Shown: positions 7,530 to 15,958, counted from the first letter of the stretch. The stretch is DNA of 17,840 nucleotides from Acidimicrobiaceae bacterium (GCA_002727895.1 PBUO01000001.1:14066-31905); one strand, 5' to 3'. The notes: generated by a model not told the origin, from the sequence alone. Made by a program: numbers and translations.

Positions 7530-8312
7530 TCAGCCGAGGGCGAAGTCGGCCACCACCGGGGCGTGGTCACTGGGCTTCTCGCCCTTGCGCTCGTTGCGGT
7601 CCACGACCACGAAGTCGAGCGCGGCAGCCGCCGGGGCCGACGCGTACACCAGGTCGATGCGCATCCCCATCTTCTTGTAGAAGGCGCCGCCCCGGTAGTC
7701 CCACCAGGAGTGGAGGCCGGCGTCGGCGAACCGCTCCCGGAAGACGTCGACGAGGCCGAGATCGACTAGTCGCTGCAGGGCGTCGCGCTCCGGTCCGGTG
7801 ACGTGGGTCGAGCCCTCCATGGCCTCCGGGCTCCAGACGTCCCGGTCGTCGGGCGCCACGTTGAAGTCGCCGACCACCACCACCGACTGGTCGGCCGGGC
7901 TGGTGTTGGCCGCCAGGTCATCGTGGAGCCGGCCCAGCCAATCCAGCTTGTAGCGGTAGTGGTCGTGGTCGACCTCGCGCCCGTTGGGCACGTAGCACGA
8001 GGCCAACCGCACCCCGCCACACGTGGCCCACAGGATCCGGGCATCGGGATCAGGATCGTCGCGGCCGTCGGCAAACCCGGGCCGGACGTCGTCGAGGCCC
8101 ACCCGGGAGATCACCGCCACCCCGTTCCACCGGCCCTCGCCGTGGTGGGCCGACTCGTAGCCCAGCGACGTGAACCGGTCGTGGGGGAAGGCCTCGTCGG
8201 CCATCTTTGTCTCCTGCAGGCACAGCACGTCCGGCCGGACAGTGGCCATCCACGCCTCCACACGGTCGATCCGGGCCTTAAGCGAGTTGACGTTCCAGGT
8301 GACGATCCGCAC
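7530..8312 (-). CDS. xthA: Exodeoxyribonuclease III / AP endonuclease
   Basis: A 260-residue ExoIII-type enzyme of the endonuclease/exonuclease/phosphatase fold. It cuts 5' of abasic sites and trims 3' ends in base excision repair. Key residues are visible: Asn7 in TWNVNSL, Glu34 in LQETK, the SCYVPNG segment with its tyrosine, Asp and Asn in VVGDFNVAPDDRDV, and the Asp249-His250 pair in SDHAP near the C-terminus. YRGGAFYKKMGMRIDLVYAS corresponds to the family's WDYR...G.RID block. Length is normal. The GTG at 8312 opens exactly at MRIVTWN, the family start, and has TAGTCT eight bases upstream. It is tail-to-tail with the helicase gene, 21 bases apart. The pairing with Mug and the helicase nearby suits base excision repair, but they are not one operon. 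Confidence 0.95.
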   Translation of the reverse strand: MRIVTWNVNSLKARIDRVEAWMATVRPDVLCLQETKMADEAFPHDRFTSLGYESAHHGEGRWNGVAVISRVGLDDVRPGFADGRDDPDPDARILWATCGGVRLASCYVPNGREVDHDHYRYKLDWLGRLHDDLAANTSPADQSVVVVGDFNVAPDDRDVWSPEAMEGSTHVTGPERDALQRLVDLGLVDVFRERFADAGLHSWWDYRGGAFYKKMGMRIDLVYASAPAAAALDFVVVDRNERKGEKPSDHAPVVADFALG

Positions 8313-8320
8313 GGGGGCCG

Positions 8321-8326
8321 AGACTA
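8321..8326 (-). promoter_or_regulatory. Probable -10 element of a leaderless promoter (xthA)
   Basis: The minus strand reads TAGTCT, followed by eight bases (C-rich, no Shine-Dalgarno) and the GTG at 8312. It lies in the 37-base gap after the HAD hydrolase gene, so xthA can be transcribed independently of it. Confidence 0.45.
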
Positions 8327-8349
8327 GGGGGCTGAAGGACCAGGGGGAT

Positions 8350-8982
8350 TCAACCCAGCGGGATCCCGAGCACGCCCTCCAACTCGGCGATGGCCACCGC
8401 AGGGTCGCCCACCTTGATGGTGGCCATGCCCATAGCCCGGGCCGGCTTCAGGTTGATGCCCAAGTCGTCGAGGAACACGCAGGCCGACGGCTTGACGCCG
8501 AGGCGCCGGCAGGCCCCCTCGTAGAACTCGGGCTCCGGCTTGCGACAGCCGACCACGCTGGACTCCACCACCACGTGGAACAGGTCGACCACGGCCAGGA
8601 CCTCGGGCCGGGACTCCTCCTGGTCGGCCAGAGGCGTCACGTTGTTGGTCAGCAGGCCCGTCGGCAGGTGCGCCGAGCAGCGCCGCACCGCCTCGACCAT
8701 GGCCGGCCGCAGGTCGCCGTGGAGGCCGGCCAGCACCCGCCGGGCGTCGACCACCAGGCCCAGGTCGGCCGCCTCGGCTTCGAAGAGGCGGCAGAACCCG
8801 TCAACGTCGACCTCGCGCCGCTCGAAGAGCGCCCAGGCGTTGTCGTCCGGGTTGGTCGAGTTGATGCGACGGATGGTGTCCGGCGGCAGGCCAGCGTCGG
8901 CCTCGTAGGCAGCGAAGGCTTCGAACGGGCTGGTCAGGACCACCCCGCCGAAGTCGAACAGCACTGCCCCGATCCCGGACAC
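8350..8982 (-). CDS. HAD-superfamily hydrolase, subfamily IA
   Basis: A 210-residue HAD hydrolase; the substrate is unknown. Motif I is FDFGGVV with the nucleophile Asp10, motif II is in LLTNNV, motif III lysine is in GCRKPEPEFY and motif IV is FLDDLGINLKPA. The cap region reads FEAFAAYEADAGLPPDTIRRIN, then NAWALFERREVDVDGFCRLFEAE, a pattern common in actinobacterial HAD-IA proteins related to the phosphatase half of epoxide hydrolases. The second Asp of the usual DxD phosphatase motif is Gly12, which occurs in some HAD groups but makes the chemistry uncertain. The frame remains open to 9057, but that would run across the divergent ettA promoter and start. The GTG at 8982 has TACGCT six bases upstream and begins at the domain edge, so it was chosen. 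Confidence 0.9.
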   Translation of the reverse strand: MSGIGAVLFDFGGVVLTSPFEAFAAYEADAGLPPDTIRRINSTNPDDNAWALFERREVDVDGFCRLFEAEAADLGLVVDARRVLAGLHGDLRPAMVEAVRRCSAHLPTGLLTNNVTPLADQEESRPEVLAVVDLFHVVVESSVVGCRKPEPEFYEGACRRLGVKPSACVFLDDLGINLKPARAMGMATIKVGDPAVAIAELEGVLGIPLG

Positions 8983-8988
8983 CCGGCG

Positions 8989-8994
8989 AGCGTA
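8989..8994 (-). promoter_or_regulatory. Probable -10 element of a leaderless promoter (HAD hydrolase gene)
   Basis: The minus strand reads TACGCT, six bases before the GTG at 8982. It is back to back with the ettA -10 only 32 bases away, so the -35 regions of the two promoters must share the same DNA. Confidence 0.48.
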
Positions 8995-9026
8995 GGGCCG
9001 CCGCCGGGCCGCTCGGACGCCGCCGG

Positions 9027-9032
9027 TAGCCT
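9027..9032 (+). promoter_or_regulatory. Probable -10 element of a leaderless promoter (ettA operon)
   Basis: TAGCCT lies eight bases before the ATG at 9041, with no Shine-Dalgarno between. It would drive the whole ettA-to-flavoprotein operon. Confidence 0.47.
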
Positions 9033-9040
9033 CGGCGCCC

Positions 9041-10734
<1,694 letters not shown>

Positions 10735-10738
<4 letters not shown>

Positions 10739-11082
10739 GCGCCGCCGACGCCCAAACCCGCCTGCTGGCCCCTGCCGTCGTGCGCGGCCTAGCGCTCGTG
10801 CTCTGCGCGGCGTGCATCGCCGGGATGATCGTCACCTCGATCGCCGACAGTATCGACGGCGCCCTGGCATTCGGCCTGGTGGCGGCCGGCGGAGCGACCA
10901 TCCTGCTGCTGGTCGGGGTGCTGGTGCCGGCCGTAGAAGTGGCCGCCAGCGCCGACGAGGAGCAGGCGGCCGCCGTCGAGGACGGCGTGCAGCGTCTGGT
11001 GTCCGCGGGCGCCGACGAGGACGAGGTCCGGGCCACCGTCCGGGCCGCCGTCGAGCTGGGCCGCCGCTCGGCGGGCGACTGA
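10735..11082 (+). CDS. Small two-helix membrane protein coupled to ettA, function unknown
   Basis: A 115-residue protein I do not recognise. Two hydrophobic segments lie at about 17-37 and 44-66, followed by an acidic, Ala-rich tail (AASADEEQAAAVEDGV) that ends in a basic helix. This suggests a hairpin in the membrane with a soluble C-terminal helix of about 45 residues. The ATG overlaps the ettA stop as ATGA, so translation is probably coupled to ettA. Sixteen bases separate its stop from cysQ. The open frame reaches further upstream inside ettA, but the overlap start is the sensible one. Codon use (G or C in nearly all third positions) is like its neighbours. Confidence 0.8.
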
Positions 11083-11098
11083 TCCGATCGGGGAGCCC

Positions 11099-11872
11099 GT
11101 GGCCACCGTCGACGATCACCGTCTCGCCGCGGACCTGGCCACCCGGGCCGGGGCCGTCCTTCTGGAGATCCGCGGGCGCCTGGTCGCCGAAGGTGCGCTG
11201 GCCTCGGTGATGAAGCACGAGGGCGACCAGCGGTCCCACGAGTTCCTGATGGACGCCCTAGCAGAGGCGGTCCCAGGCGACGCCGTGCTGTCCGAGGAGG
11301 GCAGCGCCCATGCCGTCCACCCAGCCCGGGGCAGCGGCGGGCGCACCTGGATCGTCGACCCGGTGGACGGCACCCGCGAGTACTCCGAACCGCCCCGGAC
11401 CGACTGGGCGGTCCACGTGGCGCTGGCCGAGGACGGCATGCCCACCGCAGGCGCCGTGGCCCTGCCCGGCCTGGGCGTCACCCTGTCGACCCTCGAACCG
11501 CCGTTGGCCCACGTCCTGCCCCAGGTCGGCGACCAGCCCCGCATGGTGGTCAGCCGGTCCCGCCCGCCGGCCGAGGCCTTGTCGGTGTGCGAGATCCTGG
11601 GCGGCGAGCTGGTCGAGATGGGCTCGGCGGGCGCCAAGGCCATGGCCGTGGTGCGAGGCGAGGTGGACTGCTACGTGCATTCGGGCGGCCAGTACGAGTG
11701 GGACAGCTGCGCCCCGGTTGCCGTGGCCCTGGCCGCCGGCTTGCACGCCTCGCGCCTCGACGGCAGCCCGCTGGCCTATGACCGGCCCGACCCGTACCTG
11801 CCCGACCTAGTCGTCTGCCGGGCCGAGCTGGCCGACGCCGTCCTCTCCGCCCTGGCCGACCCAGCAGGCTGA
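11099..11872 (+). CDS. cysQ: CysQ-type 3'-phosphoadenosine 5'-phosphate phosphatase (inositol monophosphatase superfamily)
   Basis: A 257-residue member of the Li-sensitive, Mg-dependent phosphatase superfamily. CysQ removes the 3'-phosphate of PAP/PAPS in sulfate assimilation; actinobacterial members can also act on inositol phosphate and fructose bisphosphate. Metal-binding residues are visible: EEG at 66-68, DPVDGT at 87-92 and Asp202 in EWDSCAP. GDQRSHEFLMDAL near residue 42 and TREYSEPPRTDWAVHVAL after the DPVDGT motif are characteristic of the actinobacterial CysQ group (Rv2131c-like) rather than SuhB. The GTG start has GGGGAG three bases upstream, a short spacing, so the exact start is slightly uncertain. 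It lies inside the ettA operon, 16 bases after the membrane-protein gene and 11 bases before nucS. Confidence 0.88.
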   Translation: MATVDDHRLAADLATRAGAVLLEIRGRLVAEGALASVMKHEGDQRSHEFLMDALAEAVPGDAVLSEEGSAHAVHPARGSGGRTWIVDPVDGTREYSEPPRTDWAVHVALAEDGMPTAGAVALPGLGVTLSTLEPPLAHVLPQVGDQPRMVVSRSRPPAEALSVCEILGGELVEMGSAGAKAMAVVRGEVDCYVHSGGQYEWDSCAPVAVALAAGLHASRLDGSPLAYDRPDPYLPDLVVCRAELADAVLSALADPAG

Positions 11873-11883
11873 GGAAGGGTCCC

Positions 11884-12564
11884 GTGCGCGTCGTCGTGGC
11901 CCGTTGCACCGTCGACTACGACGGCCGGCTCACCGCTCACCTCCCGGAGGCCGTCCGCCTGCTGATGGTCAAGGCTGACGGCTGCGTGGCCGTACACGCC
12001 GACGGCGGGGCCTACAAGCCGCTGAACTGGATGAACGCTCCCAACACGCTGACCGAGGTGGCGTCCGGCGAAGACGACGTCAAGTCGGTGTGGACGGTGC
12101 GGAGCCCGAAGGGCGAGGTGCTGACCATCACCGTCCACGAGGTGCTGGCCGAGCTGGACCAGGAGATGGGGGTCGACCCCGGCCTCCAGAAGGACGGCGT
12201 GGAGGCCCACCTCCAGGAACTGCTGGCCGCCGACCCCACATCAATCGCCGACGGCCTGCGCCTCGTCCGTCGAGAGTTCCCCACCGACATCGGCCCGGTC
12301 GACCTGCTGTGCCGCGACGCCGACGGCGAGGCGGTGGCAGTCGAGGTGAAGCGCCGGGGCGAGATCGACGGCGTGGAGCAACTCACCCGCTATCTGGACT
12401 TCTTGAACCGGGACCCCATGCTCCGGCCGGTCCGGGGGATCTTCGTGGCCCAGGAGATCAGGCCCCAGGCGCGGGTACTGGCCGACGACCGCGACATCGG
12501 CTGGGTCGAGGTCGACTACGACGAGTTACGGGGCATCGAGTCCGACGCGCTCCGGCTCTTTTGA
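11884..12564 (+). CDS. nucS: Endonuclease NucS (EndoMS), mismatch-specific
   Basis: A 226-residue NucS/EndoMS. It cleaves both strands at mismatches and provides the non-canonical mismatch repair of most actinobacteria and some archaea, which lack MutS/MutL. The N-terminal DNA-binding and dimerisation domain (about 1-105) contains GGAYKPLNWMNAPNT, a strongly conserved block. The C-terminal nuclease domain has the RecB-like core: Asp140 in GPVDLLC, Glu154 and Lys156 in VEVKRRG, then QLTRY at 166-170. The protein ends in DALRLF, the terminal Leu-Phe type motif known to bind the sliding clamp. The GTG start has GAGGAAGGG just upstream, a good ribosome binding site. It is the fourth gene of the ettA operon and is followed after one base by the flavoprotein gene. 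Confidence 0.96.
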   Translation: MRVVVARCTVDYDGRLTAHLPEAVRLLMVKADGCVAVHADGGAYKPLNWMNAPNTLTEVASGEDDVKSVWTVRSPKGEVLTITVHEVLAELDQEMGVDPGLQKDGVEAHLQELLAADPTSIADGLRLVRREFPTDIGPVDLLCRDADGEAVAVEVKRRGEIDGVEQLTRYLDFLNRDPMLRPVRGIFVAQEIRPQARVLADDRDIGWVEVDYDELRGIESDALRLF

Positions 12565-12565
12565 G

Positions 12566-13798
12566 ATGACCGACTCCTCTAAATCGCCGGTCGGCGTCCC
12601 CCGCCGGGTCGACCTGCTGGTGGTCGGCGGAGGGCCGGCCGGATCGGCGGCGGCCACCACCGCGGCCGAGGCCGGACGGTCGGTCCTGCTGGTCGACAAG
12701 GCGACTTTCCCCCGCGACAAGTGCTGTGGGGACGGCCTGACCACGCTTGCCCTGCGCCTCGGCGAACGGCTCGGCCTGGACCCGGCGGAGATCGCGGGCT
12801 GGCAGGTGGTGGAAGATGCGGTCCTGCACTCTCCATCGGGCCGGTCCGTCCGGCTGCCCCTGCCGTCGGGAGCCGGCCAGTACGCGGCGGTGGTCCCCCG
12901 CCGAGAGTACGACGCCGCCCTCCTCGAACTAGCCCGAGGGGCTGGCGCCGAGGTGGCCGAAGGCCACGCGCTGTCGGGCATCGAGGTCGACGACGGGGGT
13001 GCCACGGTGGAGGTGGAGGGCCTGGGACTGGTCCGAGCCGACACGGTGGTGGCCGCCGACGGGATGTGGTCCCCCACCCGGCGCCTGCTGGGGCTCTCGG
13101 AGGACGGCTACCGGGGCGAGTGGCACGCTTTCCGCCAGTACGTGTCGGACGTGGGCCCCCTGGCGGCCGACCTCCATGTCTGGTTCGAGCCCGACCTGCT
13201 CCCCGGATACGCCTGGTCGTTCCCGCTCCCCGGAGGTCGGGCCAACGTAGGTTTCGGCGTACTCCGGGGCGGACCGATCGACGTGGGCGACACCGGGCGG
13301 ATCTGGGACGGCCTCATGGAACGCCCCGACGTCCGCCACGTGCTGGGCGACTGTGCACGCCCGGAGGACCGTCGGACCGCCTGGCCCATCCCGGCCCGGG
13401 TGGACCGCTCAGTGCTGGCCCACGGACCCGTCCTGTTCGTCGGCGATGCCGCGTCGGCCACCGATGCCCTGACCGGGGAGGGTATCGGCCAGGCCCTACT
13501 CACTGGGATCCTCGCAGCCGAGGCCCACCTGTCCAGAGCGACCGGCGTCGCCGAAAGGTACCGGAGCGAGGTCCGCCGCCACCTGGTGGCCGACCATCGC
13601 ATGTCTAAGGCCCTCCAGCGGGTGCTGGCCAGCCCGGCCGGCGCCCGGGCTTCGGTCCGCCTGGCCGGATCGACCCCGTGGACCCGCCGCAACTTCGCCC
13701 GCTGGATGTTCGAGGACTATCCGCGGGCGCTGCTGACCACGCCGCGTCGCTGGCGCCGGGGCATCCTGTCCGCGCCCGGCGCCCACGTCGACGCCTGA
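12566..13798 (+). CDS. Geranylgeranyl-reductase-family FAD-dependent oxidoreductase
   Basis: A 410-residue flavoprotein. The family reduces isoprenoid double bonds, for example in menaquinone side chains (mycobacterial MenJ), archaeal lipids or chlorophyll phytol. Seen here are the N-terminal FAD motif GGGPAG (21-26), the acidic end of strand two at Asp44, the PRDKCCGDGLT segment (49-58) corresponding to PRDKPCGDGL of MenJ, the PGYAWSFPL..G.NVGFGVL block that shapes the isoprenoid pocket, and the second FAD motif VGDAASATDALTGEGIG from residue 292. The substrate is not certain; menaquinone is a reasonable guess for an actinobacterium. ATG lies one base after the nucS stop (TGAGATG), so translation is probably coupled. 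It is the last gene of the operon; no clear terminator hairpin was seen downstream. Confidence 0.9.
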   Translation: MTDSSKSPVGVPRRVDLLVVGGGPAGSAAATTAAEAGRSVLLVDKATFPRDKCCGDGLTTLALRLGERLGLDPAEIAGWQVVEDAVLHSPSGRSVRLPLPSGAGQYAAVVPRREYDAALLELARGAGAEVAEGHALSGIEVDDGGATVEVEGLGLVRADTVVAADGMWSPTRRLLGLSEDGYRGEWHAFRQYVSDVGPLAADLHVWFEPDLLPGYAWSFPLPGGRANVGFGVLRGGPIDVGDTGRIWDGLMERPDVRHVLGDCARPEDRRTAWPIPARVDRSVLAHGPVLFVGDAASATDALTGEGIGQALLTGILAAEAHLSRATGVAERYRSEVRRHLVADHRMSKALQRVLASPAGARASVRLAGSTPWTRRNFARWMFEDYPRALLTTPRRWRRGILSAPGAHVDA

Positions 13799-13832
13799 CC
13801 CACCCCGTCCGGCAGCAGGTGGATGGCCAGCC

Positions 13833-14152
13833 TCAGTTGGACAACTCTCGGGGCGCGCACTCCTCGGCTTTCCGGCGGACGTAGTTCGCCGTGGCCCCCC
13901 GGGTCGCCTCGCCGCCCTTGACCACCGGTGCCGCGGACACCTCGAACAGCCTCGGCACCAGGTGCACCTCGTGCCCCGTCCCGATCCTGGTGTCCTCGAG
14001 GCCGCAGTCGAAGAAAGTGACGTCGACCTCCTCAACGGACCATACGAGCATCCCTCGGCCACCTGGCCCTCGATGGCATCGTCGGGGCCGAAAACTGGAC
14101 TACCGCTCGCCCCGGCGACCAGTGCCCGCGGCAAGTACCACGCCCCGGGCAC
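13833..14152 (-). pseudogene. Unknown small ORF, probably split by a one-base frameshift
   Basis: On the minus strand a frame opens at GTG 14152 (VPGAWYLPRALVAGASGSP and on to DDAIEGQVAEG). It then loses coding character near 14052, where a second frame starting ATG 14051 takes over and runs 72 residues to a TGA at 13833. By hand count only 6 of the 72 downstream codons end in A or T, as in real genes here. Adding one G to the GAGGGATG at the junction (about 14051-14058) would join the two into one protein of about 106 residues. A TAGGGT lies 12 bases before the GTG. I recognise no family. The alternatives are an intact 72-residue gene starting at 14051, a sequencing error, or non-coding DNA. 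Its stop lies 34 bases from the end of the flavoprotein gene, tail to tail. Confidence 0.4.
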
Positions 14153-14164
14153 ACCCGGTCCCGG

Positions 14165-14170
14165 ACCCTA
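14165..14170 (-). promoter_or_regulatory. Possible -10 element for the broken minus-strand ORF
   Basis: The minus strand reads TAGGGT, 12 bases before the GTG at 14152. Spacing is longer than in the clear leaderless cases, so support is weak. Confidence 0.3.
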
Positions 14171-14184
14171 GGTGTCGGTCGGAT

Positions 14185-14200
14185 CCCGTCCCCGGACGGG
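14185..14200. repeat. Perfect 7-base inverted repeat beside the PAP2 promoter
   Basis: CCCGTCC, two bases, GGACGGG. It lies 6 bases before the TAAACT -10 and so covers the spacer and -35 position. It could be an operator. With a two-base loop and no T-run it is a poor terminator. Confidence 0.4.
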
Positions 14201-14206
14201 CGCCCG

Positions 14207-14212
14207 TAAACT
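14207..14212 (+). promoter_or_regulatory. Probable -10 element of a leaderless promoter (PAP2 gene)
   Basis: TAAACT, an AT-rich island in GC-rich DNA, lies six bases before the GTG at 14219. No Shine-Dalgarno is present. Confidence 0.55.
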
Positions 14213-14218
14213 GGATCC

Positions 14219-14845
14219 GTGGATCCCGCTGACGTCGAGCCCGTCGGCCCCCCGTCGGGGGCGTCCGACGGGCGAGCCGACGACCAGGCCAAGCACGGCG
14301 ACGACCGGGCCGACCGCCATCCTCTGGGGCCGCTCGGCACCTCCCTCGACGAGGCCGTCGACCGGGTCTGGGACCGCCTACGCGGCCACCCGACCCTGGA
14401 CCGGGTCTTCTACACAGCCAGCGAACTGGGTGACTTCAGCCTGATCTGGCACCTGCTGGGTATGGCAAAGGGCGTGACGAGCCGTCGGGGCTCCCGGGAG
14501 GCCACCCGCCTGGCCCTGGCCCTGGCCGCCGAGTCGGCACTGGTGAACGGCGCCGTGAAGTCAGCGTTCCGCCGGGAGCGTCCGGTCCACGAGGAGGAGC
14601 GGCCCCACGGATTGCGGCAGCCACTAACCAGCAGCTTCCCATCGGGACATGCCTCGGCGGCTTTCATGGCCGCCACCCTGCTGGCCGACCGGTCGAAGGT
14701 GAAGCCGGCCTGGTACGGCCTGGCGTCGATCGTGGCCGCCTCGCGGATCCACGTGCGCATCCACCACGCCAGTGACGTGGTGGTAGGGGCGGGCATCGGG
14801 CTGGCGCTGGGGCGCTTGGTCCGGAAGCTGGTGCCCGTCCGCTGA
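14219..14845 (+). CDS. PAP2-superfamily phosphatase
   Basis: A 208-residue PAP2 (type 2 phosphatidic acid phosphatase) protein. Family members remove phosphate from lipid phosphates such as phosphatidic acid or isoprenyl pyrophosphate, usually at the membrane. All three signature motifs are present: K114xxxxxxR121P122 (KSAFRRERP), PSGH at 141-144 (SSFPSGHAS), and S175-R176xxxxxH182xxxD186 (SRIHVRIHHASD), giving the catalytic His144, His182 and Asp186. The first 45 residues are polar, rich in Asp, Gly and Pro, and look disordered. Hydrophobic stretches lie around 96-113, 166-174 and 187-200, fewer than in six-helix members, so membrane association is probably partial. The substrate cannot be told from the sequence. 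It stands alone, with its own promoter, and converges on the 59-residue gene. Confidence 0.9.
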   Translation: MDPADVEPVGPPSGASDGRADDQAKHGDDRADRHPLGPLGTSLDEAVDRVWDRLRGHPTLDRVFYTASELGDFSLIWHLLGMAKGVTSRRGSREATRLALALAAESALVNGAVKSAFRRERPVHEEERPHGLRQPLTSSFPSGHASAAFMAATLLADRSKVKPAWYGLASIVAASRIHVRIHHASDVVVGAGIGLALGRLVRKLVPVR

Positions 14846-14858
14846 GGAGGACCCGGAC

Positions 14859-14878
14859 GGGTGCCGCAGGCGGTGCCC
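14859..14878. terminator. Possible hairpin between convergent genes
   Basis: GGGTGCCG, loop CAGG, then CGGTGCCC: an 8-pair stem including two G-T wobbles, in the 43-base gap between the PAP2 stop and the stop of the 59-residue gene. There is no T-run on either side, so its role as a terminator is uncertain. Confidence 0.35.
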
Positions 14879-14888
14879 GCGGGAATGC

Positions 14889-15068
14889 TCAGTTGGTGGG
14901 AGCAGCCTCGAGTTCGGCGTCGCTCGTGGCGAGCAGCAGGCGGAGGTCCAACAGTAGGTCGGCGACCTCCGAGGCGGCGATCAGCTCGCGGCTCTGGGTG
15001 GTGCCCAGACCCTTGTCGATGATGGCGCGGATCTCTTCGATCGTCGTGGTGTCGAGCATCTCGGTCAC
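14889..15068 (-). CDS. 59-residue helical protein, function unknown
   Basis: A small acidic protein (MTEMLDTTTIEEIRAIIDKG and onward, ending ELEAAPTN) that I do not recognise. It looks like two amphipathic helices, about residues 8-20 and 26-48, the second with a Leu-rich LLLDLRLLLA face, suggesting a dimer or a partner-binding helix hairpin. It has no membrane segment or zinc motif. The frame is open to 15149, but the GTG at 15068 has AGAGG eight bases upstream and a TAGGGT promoter about 35 bases upstream, so it was preferred; ATG 15059 is also possible. Unlike its neighbours it has a short leader with a ribosome binding site. It is divergent from the Mug gene, 120 bases apart. Confidence 0.65.
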   Translation of the reverse strand: MTEMLDTTTIEEIRAIIDKGLGTTQSRELIAASEVADLLLDLRLLLATSDAELEAAPTN

Positions 15069-15102
15069 GGCCACATCCTCTCGCTGTTCGTCGATGATGC
15101 CA

Positions 15103-15108
15103 ACCCTA
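15103..15108 (-). promoter_or_regulatory. Possible -10 element for the 59-residue gene
   Basis: The minus strand reads TAGGGT. Transcription from it would start near 15096 and give a leader of about 28 bases containing the AGAGG ribosome binding site. Confidence 0.4.
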
Positions 15109-15176
15109 GACGCGCGTTCGTGTGAGACCCATAACCCATGGTCCACCACCCGTCATGGACTGCCCTTCACCATCCA

Positions 15177-15182
15177 TAGCCT
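15177..15182 (+). promoter_or_regulatory. Probable -10 element of a leaderless promoter (Mug-type gene)
   Basis: TAGCCT lies six bases before the GTG at 15189, with no Shine-Dalgarno. It is the same hexamer as before ettA. It supports the short N-terminus of this gene. Confidence 0.5.
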
Positions 15183-15188
15183 CGTGTC

Positions 15189-15935
15189 GTGACAGGTGAC
15201 GGACCGAAGGTGGTCGGAGCGGGCCGGGCGACCACCGACCTCCCCCTCCTGCTGGCCGACCTCCACCGGTCGCTGTCCGTAGGCGCGCCGGCCGACCTCG
15301 CGCTGGCACCGCAACCGGACGACGGCTGGTCGGCGGAACGGGTAGTCGACCTGCTGGTGGGCGCCGGCTTCATCCCCTCCGGGCCGCCGGTCGCCAACGG
15401 ATGCCACATAACGGTGCGGGCCACGAGGATCCGCAGCCTCCCCGACATCGTGGCCCCGGATATGCGGCTCCTGCTGGTGGGCCTGAACCCCAGCCCCGCG
15501 TCGGCCGACACCGGCATCGGGTATGCGCGACCCGGCAACCGGTTCTGGCCGGCGGTCCTGGAGGCCGACCTGGCGTCGGTCGACCGGGACCCCCGCTCTG
15601 CCCTGGCCGACCACGGCCTCGGAATGACCGACCTCGTGCGGCGGACCACCGTCCGGGCCGACGAGGTGGACCGCGACGAGTACCAGAACGGGACCGCCCG
15701 AGTGGAACGCCTGGTCCGATGGCTGCGGCCCCGGGCCGTGTGCTTCGTGGGCCTGGGCGGTTGGCGGACCGTCATCGACCGAACCGCTGTGGCCGGGGTC
15801 CAGCCCAAAGGCTTTGGTGGACGGCCCGCCTACGTCATGCCCAGCACCAGCGGCCTGAACGCCCACAGCCGCCTTCCCGACCTCGTCGATCACCTCCGGG
15901 CCGCCGGTCGACTGGCCGACGGCTCCCCCACCTGA
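15189..15935 (+). CDS. mug: Mismatch-specific uracil/thymine DNA glycosylase, Mug/TDG type, with N-terminal extension
   Basis: A 248-residue protein. The glycosylase domain (about 92-235) belongs to the Mug/TDG family, which removes uracil or thymine opposite guanine and leaves an abasic site. Motif A is GLNPS at 98-102, with the catalytic-type Asn100; then GIGYARPGNRFWPAVLEA, LGMTDLVRRTT and the C-terminal MPSTSGLNAHS from 217, the counterpart of the NPSG.S loop. The first roughly 85 residues are not part of the glycosylase. LADLHRSLSVGAPADLAL and DGWSAERVVDLLVGAGF look like the last strands of a class I methyltransferase without its SAM-binding half; this is pattern memory, not a search result. 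The leaderless TAGCCT argues that the short start is real. XthA nearby could process its abasic product. Confidence 0.9.
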   Translation: MTGDGPKVVGAGRATTDLPLLLADLHRSLSVGAPADLALAPQPDDGWSAERVVDLLVGAGFIPSGPPVANGCHITVRATRIRSLPDIVAPDMRLLLVGLNPSPASADTGIGYARPGNRFWPAVLEADLASVDRDPRSALADHGLGMTDLVRRTTVRADEVDRDEYQNGTARVERLVRWLRPRAVCFVGLGGWRTVIDRTAVAGVQPKGFGGRPAYVMPSTSGLNAHSRLPDLVDHLRAAGRLADGSPT

Positions 15936-15958
15936 CCGACCCCCTCCAACTGGACTGG

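Larger units (their letters stand above)
13799..14218. other. 420-base stretch with no confident intact gene
   Basis: The stretch between the flavoprotein gene and the PAP2 gene. It holds a coding-looking minus-strand ORF that appears frameshifted (13833-14152), a TAnnnT element for it (14165-14170), a perfect 7-base palindrome (14185-14200) and the PAP2 promoter (14207-14212). Nothing else is evident; no terminator with a T-run was seen after the operon. Confidence 0.6.
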
